Below the pieces are notes generated by a model, which saw nothing but the letters and a program-made list of their open reading frames with translations, did no database searches and was not told where the DNA came from. This document shows positions 1 through 6,070 of a stretch of DNA of 17,323 nt, one piece after another. Origin of the DNA: Methanobacteriaceae archaeon (GTDB lineage Archaea > Methanobacteriota > Methanobacteria > Methanobacteriales > Methanobacteriaceae); contig CAAFWR010000062.1 of assembly GCA_900766745.1 (NCBI GenBank), forward strand, positions 1 through 17,323. The letters run 5' to 3'. Every line of letters starts with the position of its first letter. Position 1 is the first letter of the stretch. A program made the position numbers and the translations under genes.

Positions 1-32
1 TGGAAAATGATATATTTGATTTAAACGTTTAG
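1..32 (+). CDS. C-terminal tail of an upstream gene (partial)
   Basis: A reading frame open from the window edge ends ENDIFDLNV with TAG at 30-32. A rho-independent terminator stem starts three bases later, which supports this as the end of a gene. Another frame (ending WKMIYLI, TAA at 22-24) is also possible. Too little is present to say what the protein is. Confidence 0.4.
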   Translation, partial: ENDIFDLNV

Positions 33-35
33 AAA

Positions 36-62
36 GTCGTCTGTTTTGAGACGGCTTTTTTT
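36..62 (+). terminator. Rho-independent terminator
   Basis: GTCGTCT (36-42) pairs with AGACGGC (49-55), one G-U pair, followed by a run of seven T. It closes the upstream transcription unit. The outer GTCG/CGGC ends recur in the terminators at 4926 and 8066. Confidence 0.85.
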
Positions 63-149
63 AGTTCGATAAAGCAGAAAATTAGTTCACTATAAATGTC
101 TATATATGTTGCGGTTGAAATATGCCGCTAGAAAGAGGAGGAAAAATAT

Positions 150-1502
150 ATGGAAAAAGAAAAAAAGGTATTATTATTTGCTTACACAACAAAGGAGGAC
201 AATCATAAAACTGTTTATATGGTCTTTGGAAAATTCGAAGCAAAACAAATCAAAGATTCCGATTTACTTTATCCGGAATTTTCGGATTTGTCGTTTTTCT
301 TGGGAAGTTTGGCATCTGGTTCAAGTGCTAACGGAATGATTTCTTGTAACACTCCATTAAATGTATCTAACGCAAACGAATTTGCCAGAGATGTTTGTGC
401 CAAGTATACACAGGATGATTCAAGCTACCATTTTTTAATGGTATACAGTATTTTAAGGAAACTGTTAGACAATGTTTCATCAAAGTACGTTAAAGTGAGA
501 GAATATGAACCATTGCCATTGAATATATTGAATTCACGTATGGCTTTAATGGAGTTATGTCTCATCACTGATAGATATGCGTTTTATATGTATGAAGATG
601 AATATTTGATGATGGATGTATATAGTCGTCATGTATTAAAGAATTCTGCAACAACGCAGTTCAACTTTGATGAATCTTTGGATAATATTTCAACAGGTGT
701 TGAGAAAGCTTACTGGGTATGTCCTGAACATGGGTTTGATTTAGATTTTCCAAGAGGTCAGAAGAAATTGATGAGTTTTTACCTTATCAATGAAAAAGGT
801 GATAAAGTTTATCATGAATTCTATGGAAAATTCACGAAAGAGTCCAGAATATCAACAAACTGGAGCACTCATGAGAATTTTTCATGGGAATGTCCTGAAT
901 TTGATGAAAGTTCTTTGATTCGAATCGGGAGTGGCTTTGTGAATGAAGCTCCAAGATACAATCTTAAAGCTATTAAAAAAGCTTTTTCTGGGTACACAAA
1001 GAGAAGCGGTTTCTATCGTTTCGTGTATATCTGTGATGAATTAAAAGGATTGGCAGACAATATCACGAATAAAAAACTGGATATAAACGGCAGTAAACTT
1101 CCAGAATTTGTTTTGGATGATGAATTGTATATGTTGCAGTTGACATATGCTGACGAAAGTTTCATCCATTATGAAAATGGACGTGTCATTGATATTTTTG
1201 ATGCAGTCAGAGGTGTCCAGATGTTTCAGGAAGAATTTAAATACGAAGAAGCTTGTTTATCTGGTAGTAATCCTATTCAACATAATGGTGAGCTTTTGTA
1301 TGAGATTGATACAAATACGAGATTGCAGTTGGCAATTGCTCGTAGGACTTGTCAGGAACAAGAAGAAAATGATGATCTAAGTGATGCTGAAATTGAGGAA
1401 AGAAAAAGAGCTGACGCTGTAATTGCTCAGTATTTTGCCAACAATATGTTCCTTGATGAAATCGAAGAAGCCGAGCGCGGTCTTCCTGATTTGCCTTTTT
1501 AG
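150..1502 (+). CDS. Hypothetical protein, 450 aa
   Basis: I do not recognise this protein. The start is set by a strong AGAGGAGG site about eight bases upstream of ATG. It is soluble: no signal peptide or membrane segment is visible. The N-terminus (VLLFAYTTKED..KTVYMVFGKF) looks like a beta-hairpin resembling the starts of the small proteins downstream. A WVCPEHGFDLDF stretch near residue 190 carries a single Cys-x-x-His. The last ~50 residues are strongly acidic with many Glu and Asp, which could be a flexible tail or partner-binding segment. The gene forms its own transcription unit, with a terminator before (36-62) and after (1510-1537). It ends in TAG; reading through would add only two residues before a TAA. 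Function unknown. Confidence 0.85.
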   Translation: MEKEKKVLLFAYTTKEDNHKTVYMVFGKFEAKQIKDSDLLYPEFSDLSFFLGSLASGSSANGMISCNTPLNVSNANEFARDVCAKYTQDDSSYHFLMVYSILRKLLDNVSSKYVKVREYEPLPLNILNSRMALMELCLITDRYAFYMYEDEYLMMDVYSRHVLKNSATTQFNFDESLDNISTGVEKAYWVCPEHGFDLDFPRGQKKLMSFYLINEKGDKVYHEFYGKFTKESRISTNWSTHENFSWECPEFDESSLIRIGSGFVNEAPRYNLKAIKKAFSGYTKRSGFYRFVYICDELKGLADNITNKKLDINGSKLPEFVLDDELYMLQLTYADESFIHYENGRVIDIFDAVRGVQMFQEEFKYEEACLSGSNPIQHNGELLYEIDTNTRLQLAIARRTCQEQEENDDLSDAEIEERKRADAVIAQYFANNMFLDEIEEAERGLPDLPF

Positions 1503-1509
1503 TTTTTTT

Positions 1510-1537
1510 AAGAGAATCTGTTTTGATTCTCTTTTTT
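1510..1537 (+). terminator. Rho-independent terminator
   Basis: AAGAGAATC (1510-1518) pairs perfectly with GATTCTCTT (1525-1533) around a six-base loop and runs into T6. It ends the 450-residue gene just upstream. Confidence 0.9.
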
Positions 1538-1584
1538 CGTATATAGAGTAGTTGTGTTTAGAAAAAAAAATAGCGTGATATATG

Positions 1585-1613
1585 TTGCAATATATATTTG
1601 TATATGATACAAT
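1585..1613 (+). promoter_or_regulatory. Sigma-A-type promoter
   Basis: TTGCAA (1585-1590) and TACAAT (1608-1613) are separated by 17 bases, with an extended -10 TATGA just before the hexamer. It lacks the GACGGGAAC box seen at other operon starts here, so it may be constitutive. It would drive the small-gene run starting at 1668. Confidence 0.75.
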
Positions 1614-1667
1614 ATATATGTAAATAAATACAGTATTTTGTTATATAAATAGAAAGAAGGATTAATT

Positions 1668-1859
1668 ATGTCAGCAAAGAAAAAAGAATCAAAAACATTC
1701 AAGAGATTTCATGCAAAAATCGAAATTGATATGGACTTAAAAGATGGTGAAACATTAGAAGAAGCGAAAACTCGCATGAGAAAAGAATTAAAAAAGACAG
1801 ATTTAAAATATATCTGTACGCATAATGCGTCTTTGCGTGAATGTTGGGTAATGAACTAA
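1668..1859 (+). CDS. Hypothetical small charged protein, 63 aa
   Basis: The ATG follows an AGAAAGAAGG ribosome site. The N-terminus is Lys-rich (AKKKESKTFKR), followed by a probable beta strand (HAKIEIDMDL) and an amphipathic helix (GETLEEAKTRMRKELKK). It is not recognised. It is first in a run of small genes from the promoter at 1585-1613, and the next gene follows after 18 bases behind another AGAAAGAAGG site. Small beta-alpha proteins of this type are common early genes in Gram-positive phages, which is context rather than assignment. Confidence 0.7.
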   Translation: MSAKKKESKTFKRFHAKIEIDMDLKDGETLEEAKTRMRKELKKTDLKYICTHNASLRECWVMN

Positions 1860-1877
1860 TAGAAAGAAGGGACAAAC

Positions 1878-2171
1878 ATGAGTGAAAACAAACAAACATG
1901 GGTTATTTTAAGAACTGTAATTGGAGAAGATATGGTAGATAATTCTATCGGTCTAGTTAAAGCAACTGAAGAAAGTGCTGTCATGCATCTGGGACGTGTT
2001 ATGGCACAATGTAAGCATAATGATGAAGATTCTTTTAAGCGTACAACACACATTTTCAATAGTGATGACAGTGATGGTCGTCAATACAGTGGAACTGTAT
2101 ATTTTGAAGATTATGAAGTTTGTTATTCTATGAGAAACTTGGACAATTTCAATGTGTTGGAATTAAATTAA
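1878..2171 (+). CDS. Hypothetical protein, 97 aa
   Basis: Preceded by AGAAAGAAGG seven bases before ATG. The protein (starts MSENKQTWVILRTVIGEDM) is acidic and soluble, with alternating strands and one helix (EESAVMHLGRVMAQ). Its C-terminal half contains GTVYFEDYEVCYSM. It could be a small alpha/beta fold in which an amide- or nucleotide-like ligand is handled, but no motif supports that and I assign no function. It sits in the same operon as the 63-residue gene upstream. Confidence 0.75.
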   Translation: MSENKQTWVILRTVIGEDMVDNSIGLVKATEESAVMHLGRVMAQCKHNDEDSFKRTTHIFNSDDSDGRQYSGTVYFEDYEVCYSMRNLDNFNVLELN

Positions 2172-2176
2172 CCGTT

Positions 2177-2407
2177 ATGTTAATTAGAAGTCGGGATAGT
2201 GGTGCACTTGTTCAAACAACCGCCGTCTTTATCTGCTACGAGAAAGAATGAAACATATATTATTTGTATGCCTGTAACAGCGAAGGAAAATTCGATATTG
2301 GCATATTTAACACAGAATTCCAAGCGCAAACTGTTCTGAAAGACGTTCAGAAACATCTGGAAAATTCCGAAGCAAACTCCATATATCAAGTGCCGTACAA
2401 AATCTAG
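2177..2407 (+). pseudogene. Small gene with broken reading frame
   Basis: The frame from 2252 to the TAG at 2405-2407 encodes a protein-like stretch (YLYACNSEGKFDIGIFNTEF, then a Gln/Lys-rich helix) but has no normal start. In the same frame, upstream sequence from ATG 2177 is open but interrupted by TGA at 2249-2251. An ATG at 2248 in another frame would read into this coding stretch if a TA dinucleotide were added to the TATAT run at 2255-2262. So either the opal codon or a TA-slippage deletion broke it. A short version from TTG 2264 is possible but has no well-placed ribosome site. It lies between intact small genes of the same operon. Function unknown. Confidence 0.45.
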
Positions 2408-2421
2408 AAAAGAGGGGTAAC

Positions 2422-2634
2422 ATGAGTCAAAACAAACAGTTTCAAGACGTAACGTCTGATTTCGAAAACATGATTCAATCATTTGCAGCTGATTTCGAAC
2501 TAGCTGTTAACGGAAAGAATAAAATAGCAATTGCAAACAAAAACCCGCGATTGTTGCATGATATAGAAAAGCTAAGCGAACTTGCGTTCTACTTAAGAAC
2601 TAAGCAAGTAAAGTTCATCAAAGAAACAAATTAG
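2422..2634 (+). CDS. Hypothetical small helical protein, 70 aa
   Basis: The ATG follows AGAAAAGAGGGG, a good ribosome site. The sequence is predicted mainly helical (FENMIQSFAADFELAVNGKNK, HDIEKLSELAFYLRTKQVKF) with no membrane segment. It begins MSQNKQ, close to the MSENKQ of the 97-residue gene upstream, possibly reflecting shared translation-start sequence. It is the last gene before an operon boundary, since a new promoter with its own box follows at 2683-2725. Not recognised. Confidence 0.75.
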   Translation: MSQNKQFQDVTSDFENMIQSFAADFELAVNGKNKIAIANKNPRLLHDIEKLSELAFYLRTKQVKFIKETN

Positions 2635-2682
2635 AAAAAGGCAAAGGATATGAGGAAAGTTTCACTTTTATTTTCTCAAAAG

Positions 2683-2725
2683 TGACGGGAAAACACCTGT
2701 ATAAAAGATATATATGGTGTATAAT
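2683..2725 (+). promoter_or_regulatory. Promoter with upstream GACGGG box (copy 1)
   Basis: TGACGGGAAA starts at 2683. An extended -10 (ATGGTG then TATAAT, 2720-2725) follows with 31 bases between TGACGG and TATAAT. The -35 position holds only CTGTAT, a poor match, so the upstream box or the extended -10 probably carries recognition. It drives the gene at 2754. The box is preceded by an inverted copy (TCACTTTT 2662-2669 against AAAAGTGA 2678-2685). Confidence 0.7.
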
Positions 2726-2753
2726 ATGCACATAAAAGAAACGAGGTATTTCA

Positions 2754-3035
2754 ATGCTTACATATCGAACAAACCAGTTATTGTCTAAGCTGAAACCATC
2801 AGAACTGGACGATTTGTATCAGATCCTGTTTGCAGATCATATTCGTAAAGATACAGTCGTGTTTGCAAGCAGTAATCACATCAGTATCGACAAAAACACA
2901 GCAGATTTTGTTGCTGAATATCTTGTCGAAAAGAAAAACTATAGTAACGAGAAATCGTATTGGAAAAATATTGAAGACGCGTTAAGCATAAGGAGAGAAT
3001 GTACATGCGACCATATCAAATCAAAAGAACAATGA
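2754..3035 (+). CDS. Hypothetical protein, 93 aa
   Basis: ATG follows AAACGAGG. The protein is soluble, with a start that looks helical (NQLLSKLKPSELDDLYQIL) and a middle of short strands. The C-terminus (RRECTCDHIKSKEQ) contains a CxCxxH cluster, but a lone cluster does not establish metal binding. It is the first gene behind promoter copy 1. Its end overlaps a second small frame starting at 3005, an overlap suggesting translational coupling. Not recognised. Confidence 0.7.
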   Translation: MLTYRTNQLLSKLKPSELDDLYQILFADHIRKDTVVFASSNHISIDKNTADFVAEYLVEKKNYSNEKSYWKNIEDALSIRRECTCDHIKSKEQ

Positions 3036-3091
3036 GACTGACATTCCGTATTTTTAGAACATTGTTGAGATTAAATCGTCTCGGTTATTAG
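3005..3091 (+). CDS. Small Arg-rich peptide, 28 aa
   Basis: ATG lies nine bases after a good AAGGAG site (in ATAAGGAGAGAATGTAC). The frame ends with TAG at 3089-3091, just before the next gene's ribosome site. The product (MRPYQIKRTMRLTFRIFRTL then LRLNRLGY) has nine Lys/Arg and no acidic residue, and would form a strongly cationic amphipathic helix. It overlaps the 93-residue gene by 31 bases in another frame. It could bind nucleic acid, ribosome or membrane, but it may also be a chance frame. Moderate support comes from the ribosome site and the tidy spacing. Confidence 0.45.
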   Translation: MRPYQIKRTMRLTFRIFRTLLRLNRLGY

Positions 3092-3107
3092 GAAAGGAGT
3101 TTTTTAT

Positions 3108-4058
3108 ATGAACGTAAAATTCGAATTAACAAAGAATCAAATCTTAAATATTACAAAAAGTCTGAACATGTCCATCTGGCTTTATGCACTGGACTGGACA
3201 AAAGCTTTTCAGACTCTTTCAAAATTTGCTTTTGCAAATACAGATAACATCGTAACAGACTTCTCGGAAATGTCTGATTTTCAGAATCTTTTATATAGAG
3301 CAGATGAATACGACCCTTTAGAACTAGGGATTGACACAGAGTTCCAGACAGCTCTTGAAAATCTCGAGCTTGCATTCGAAGCTGCATACAGCGAAGAAAC
3401 ATTCGAACCAGACAACGTTCCTTACACATACGAAATGGAATTTGATTTTGAATCTTTACAGGTTCTTGAGGAAAGTCTTGATTTGATTATTCGTCTTTCT
3501 TTAGGTCAGTGGGACAATCTTGGCACAGTGCTAAACAAAATCACTGACAAACAAGGTAAACATGTCTATTTAACATATTTTTGTAACGAGTCTTTTGTGA
3601 AAATGTATAGAAATCATTTTATCAGTGCCTTTAATCCAATCTCTGGAGCTGAAAGTTTCGGAATTCATTCTAAAGAGATTTCAGAAAACGTTCGAAGTAT
3701 TTACGAAGTGTATAAAGCACTTATGTTTGAATGGAAACCATATGGTGTATACGATACCGTTCCCAAAAAGATTACAAAGGATAATGAACCACTTCCATGT
3801 ATTGAATTTCCTTTGTCTTATATTTTGACGTATTATGGAGATTTTGAGGAAGCTGTTTTGAAAATTGAACAGGATGATTATCCGTATAAGGTAAGGAAAG
3901 TCATGGTATGTGATGACGCCCCTGATACCATTTACCTTCCGATTGAAGATGAATGTTATCGAGCTTATCGTCTTTTACAGGTTGGAGACAGAGTTTATCG
4001 GAAATTGAATGGATATTACGTGGTTGTAAGTAGAAATGAGGATAACTTTGATGATTAG
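3108..4058 (+). CDS. Hypothetical protein, 316 aa
   Basis: The start is set by GGAAAGGAG eight bases before ATG. The protein is acidic, soluble and not recognised. The N-terminal half is helical and rich in Asp/Glu (for example LEESLDLIIRLSLGQWDNLG). The C-terminal third contains a segment that looks like a small beta barrel (DTIYLPIEDECYRAYRLLQV then GDRVYRKLNGYYVVVS), which has the look of a KOW/SH3-like or general binding module, though this is only appearance. The gene ends in TAG inside the ATGATTAG overlap with the next gene, so the two are translationally coupled. Function unknown. Confidence 0.85.
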   Translation: MNVKFELTKNQILNITKSLNMSIWLYALDWTKAFQTLSKFAFANTDNIVTDFSEMSDFQNLLYRADEYDPLELGIDTEFQTALENLELAFEAAYSEETFEPDNVPYTYEMEFDFESLQVLEESLDLIIRLSLGQWDNLGTVLNKITDKQGKHVYLTYFCNESFVKMYRNHFISAFNPISGAESFGIHSKEISENVRSIYEVYKALMFEWKPYGVYDTVPKKITKDNEPLPCIEFPLSYILTYYGDFEEAVLKIEQDDYPYKVRKVMVCDDAPDTIYLPIEDECYRAYRLLQVGDRVYRKLNGYYVVVSRNEDNFDD

Positions 4059-4425
4059 ATTGAACGAAAAACCAGTTGAGCTGAACGGTAAAAAATAGGT
4101 ATTTTATGGAGGCGTCTATCAATATGGTAGTCTTAACGGAAGTTTAGGAATCATTGCAAAAGGTCCTCGTGGTGGCCATTATGTGATGATCAGTGAGAAT
4201 CTTTTCAATTATGGTAAACCGACTGTAGGCGGCTATATTGCACTTGACCCAGTTCTTAGAAGGAAAAAAAGATATTGGGGAATGGCGGAGCTCGTAAAAC
4301 AAATGTTTTGCGAGGATGAAGAGTCTACTTTAGATATGTATAACGGGTATCGTACATTGCTTAAATTAAAACCCGAATTCGAAAAAATGATTAGAGATGA
4401 TGACAGAAAAGGAGGGAAAAAATAA
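4051..4425 (+). CDS. Hypothetical protein with in-frame amber codon at residue 16
   Basis: ATG at 4051 follows GAGGAT and overlaps the stop of the 316-residue gene. The frame runs MIRLNEKPVELNGKK, then TAG (4096-4098), then VFYGGVYQYGSLNGSLGIIA and on to TAA at 4423-4425. The sequence after the amber is clearly coding: Gly-rich beta strands (GPRGGHYVMISENL), then a helical basic tail ending DRKGGKK. There is no good restart after TAG until GTG 4180 or ATG 4183, neither with a ribosome site. So this is either a gene translated by amber readthrough (124 residues) or a very recent pseudogene. The family is not recognised. It is followed with no gap by the cyclotransferase-like gene. Confidence 0.6.
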
Positions 4426-4920
4426 ATGAGTAAATATTATTTTGCGTATGGAAGTAATCTTGATAAGCGTGCAATGCATTTTCGTTGTGTGTCAGCTCGT
4501 CCCGTCGGACACGGGTTTTTAGAAGGATACAAACTGGTATTCAGAGGTGGTGCGTATGGCTATTTAACAGTCGAACCTTGCGAGGGGAGCTCTGTTCCGA
4601 TTGGAGTTTGGGAAATTGATGAGCTCGATGAACATAACTTGGATTTATACGAAGGTTATCCTGAATTCTATAGAAAAGAAATTGTTAAGATTCCTGTAAC
4701 GAAATTTAAATCTGCCAATTCTTCTGTGGCTGAAGAAATTGAAGGTATGATTTACTTGATGAATGATGGCTATAAATTTGCTCGTCCTACAAGAGATTAC
4801 GTAAGAACCTGTATGAATGGATATGCAGATTTCTTATTAGATACAGATTATCTAGATAAAGCTATTGAAGAAGTCAAAAAGGAAACGAAGGATATGCCTC
4901 AACGGCGCTTCTGGGTTTAA
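4426..4920 (+). CDS. Gamma-glutamylcyclotransferase-family protein
   Basis: 164 residues, the usual size for the GGCT/AIG2-like family. The hallmark YGSNL nucleotide- or substrate-loop motif is at residues 8-12, and the catalytic-type glutamate is E76 in LDLYEGYPEFYRK. Family members cleave gamma-glutamyl amides to 5-oxoproline (glutathione turnover) or remove gamma-glutamyl groups in biosynthesis. Which substrate applies here cannot be read from sequence. The enzyme should be cytoplasmic. The start is fixed by AAGGAGGG before ATG, directly after the TAA of the preceding gene. It is the last gene of its operon, with a terminator at 4926. Such genes are recurrent cargo in phages of Gram-positive hosts. 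Confidence 0.88.
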   Translation: MSKYYFAYGSNLDKRAMHFRCVSARPVGHGFLEGYKLVFRGGAYGYLTVEPCEGSSVPIGVWEIDELDEHNLDLYEGYPEFYRKEIVKIPVTKFKSANSSVAEEIEGMIYLMNDGYKFARPTRDYVRTCMNGYADFLLDTDYLDKAIEEVKKETKDMPQRRFWV

Positions 4921-4925
4921 ATTTA

Positions 4926-4950
4926 GTCGTTCATTTTGAACGGCTTTTCT
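4926..4950 (+). terminator. Rho-independent terminator
   Basis: GTCGTTCA (4926-4933) pairs with TGAACGGC (4937-4944), one G-U pair and a three-base loop, followed by TTTTCTT. It ends the 2754-4920 operon. The outer GTCG/CGGC matches the terminators at 36 and 8066. Confidence 0.8.
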
Positions 4951-4958
4951 TCGTCTTG

Positions 4959-5003
4959 TGACGGGAACGCGCCCTGTAGTAAGAGCTTAATATGTGATAT
5001 AAT
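4959..5003 (+). promoter_or_regulatory. Promoter with upstream GACGGG box (copy 2)
   Basis: TGACGGGAAC (4959-4968), then CTGTAG near -35, then TATGTGA and TATAAT (4998-5003). The gap between TGACGG and TATAAT is 33 bases, two more than in the other copies. It sits right after the terminator of the previous operon and drives the macrodomain gene. Confidence 0.7.
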
Positions 5004-5051
5004 ATATGTATAAAGTAGTTAACGAAATATTTTAAGAAAGCAGGTGTAGTC

Positions 5052-5525
5052 ATGTTATTGAATATAGTCAGACAAGATATTACAAAGCTATCTGGCAATT
5101 GTGTAATCTGCCATTGTATCAGTGCTGATGCAGCGATGGGTGCAGGTGTTGCTTTGGCTCTTGTTCGTAAATATCCAGATTTAAAACCTACGGTGCGAAG
5201 CATTCTTAAGACGACTCATTCGGATACTTTGGTTGGACATGTTGTGTCTTATGCCGATAGTTATTCTCATACTCTTATCGCAAATATGGTGACTAAGCAA
5301 AATTATTGGGATAAATCAACGACGATGCCAAGTGGACATTATTTGAAGAATTTAAGAGAATGTCTCGAAAACGTTCGAAGTATAATGGATGGTCTTAACG
5401 AGAAGAAGCTTGTTATGCCGAAGATCGGCTGTGGATTAGATCAGTGCAATTGGAACGACGTGCTTCGGATTATTGATGAAGTGTTTGGTGATTCTGATAT
5501 AGAAATTACTGTGTGTGTTTTGTAA
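5052..5525 (+). CDS. Macrodomain protein, TARG1/OARD1-like ADP-ribosyl hydrolase
   Basis: 157 residues, a single macrodomain. Family signatures are QDITKL (8-13), HCISADAAMGAGVALAL (21-37, the ADP-ribose loop) and MPKIGCGLDQCNW (122-134). In human TARG1 the catalytic pair is Lys84 and Asp125. Here K82 (in NMVTKQNYW) and D130 (in GCGLDQC) occupy the same positions, so activity on ADP-ribosylated glutamate/aspartate, nucleotides or DNA is plausible. On a mobile element it could reverse ADP-ribosylation by a host toxin or defence enzyme, or serve as the antitoxin of such a system, but no ADP-ribosyltransferase gene is visible nearby. It is first behind promoter copy 2; a decayed fragment of a second copy lies at 5583. 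Confidence 0.9.
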   Translation: MLLNIVRQDITKLSGNCVICHCISADAAMGAGVALALVRKYPDLKPTVRSILKTTHSDTLVGHVVSYADSYSHTLIANMVTKQNYWDKSTTMPSGHYLKNLRECLENVRSIMDGLNEKKLVMPKIGCGLDQCNWNDVLRIIDEVFGDSDIEITVCVL

Positions 5526-5582
5526 TCTAAACCACTACACATGGCTAAGAGCTGTGCTCAGCCGACCACTTGTGACATCAAA

Positions 5583-5630
5583 TTGTTATGCCAAAAAATC
5601 GGTTGTGGCTTAGATCGATGTGAGTTCTAA
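5583..5630 (+). pseudogene. Decayed macrodomain fragment
   Basis: TTGTTATGCC and the following ~30 bases repeat bases 5410-5445 of the macrodomain gene with scattered changes. In a shifted frame it reads QKIGCGLDRCEF then TAA, matching PKIGCGLDQCNW of the intact gene. One extra A in an A-run breaks the original frame. It is a remnant of a second, related macrodomain gene whose remainder is gone. The differences make an assembly duplicate unlikely. Confidence 0.65.
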
Positions 5631-5675
5631 ACCATTGTAATTTCTAGTATGACTCGAACCTTTGCAATGGAATAG

Positions 5676-5838
5676 AAAAAGGCAGTATGCAGACAGCAAG
5701 ACTGCATCCGACCGTAAGCAAAAGACATCAGTTGCCCCTCTGCTTTGGTGCTGAGACCTCTTTTGCTGGATAAGAGGGAGAAAATAAGTTCCAGCCTAGA
5801 GAAGATGTAGAAGTCTTGCGTCTGCGTAAGTCTTTTTT
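5676..5838 (+). ncRNA. Candidate structured noncoding RNA, ~160 nt
   Basis: GCAGACAGCAAGACT (5689-5703) pairs with AGTCTTGCGTCTGC (5812-5825): 14 base pairs with one bulged A. The stem continues inward with GCATC (5704-5708) / GATGT (5804-5808). Inside, AGCAAAAGA (5717-5725) pairs with TCTTTTGCT (5759-5767). An alternative hairpin CCTCTT (5757-5762) / AAGAGG (5772-5777) competes with it, and CTGGA (5766-5770) can pair with TCCAG (5790-5794). Outside, AAAAAG (5676-5681) can pair with CTTTTT (5832-5837), ending in T6. By my count 67 of 137 bases in 5689-5825 are G or C, well above the surrounding AT-rich genes. No tRNA, RNase P, tmRNA or CRISPR features match; the long rod with an internal opening recalls 6S RNA only in outline. 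Confidence 0.55.
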
Positions 5839-5864
5839 AGTATTTATACGAAGTGAGGGTGATT

Positions 5865-6053
5865 ATGATTAATCTTGATGTATATATTCTTACTTGTGCT
5901 TGTTTTTTAGCAGTCATATTCAATATGAACAGAAAATTAAACAGAAGTAAGAAAGAAGCAAACAATTTGTATATGGATTGGAGAAAATCCGAGGAAATTC
6001 GGCAGAAATTCCCAGAAGTTGATTTGTATGCAGATTTTGATGAAACAAAGTGA
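5865..6053 (+). CDS. Small single-pass membrane protein, 62 aa
   Basis: ATG 5865 is preferred over GTG 5853 because GAGGGTG lies just upstream. One hydrophobic segment (residues 3-22, NLDVYILTCACFLAVIFNMN) is followed by a basic then mixed-charge helical tail (RKLNRSKKEANNLYMDWRKS), so the tail probably sits in the cytoplasm. It ends TGA with the dUTPase ribosome site immediately downstream. Not recognised. Small membrane proteins recur through this element (6528, 8178, 13414). Confidence 0.65.
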   Translation: MINLDVYILTCACFLAVIFNMNRKLNRSKKEANNLYMDWRKSEEIRQKFPEVDLYADFDETK

Positions 6054-6070
6054 AAAAAGGAGAAAAGATA

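Larger units (their letters stand above)
5526..5852 (+). other. Intergenic region with hairpins and a structured RNA
   Basis: 327 bases without a convincing gene. In order: a hairpin GGCT-AA-GAGC / GCTC-AGCC at about 5541-5562; the macrodomain remnant (5583-5630); an inverted repeat CCATTG...CAATGG (about 5632-5670); and the rod-shaped structured RNA (5676-5838). I see no convincing promoter of its own, so it may be transcribed from the box-2 promoter at 4959. Confidence 0.6.

Noticed and set aside
1508..1899. Minus-strand frames opposite the small genes at 1668-1859
   Set aside because: Shadows of the AT-rich coding strand with no ribosome sites; they run through a terminator and a promoter.
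5647..5670. tRNA on the minus strand, suggested by GGTTCGAGTC
   Set aside because: The motif looks like a T-loop, but its flanks cannot form the 5-bp T-stem and no matching acceptor or anticodon arms are present. A CTA-containing loop on the plus strand near 5643 also lacks T-arm and acceptor pairing, so no suppressor tRNA is claimed.
5687..5773. 28-codon plus-strand frame MQTARLHPTV...
   Set aside because: It lies inside the structured RNA, uses codons unlike neighbouring genes and has a badly spaced ribosome site.
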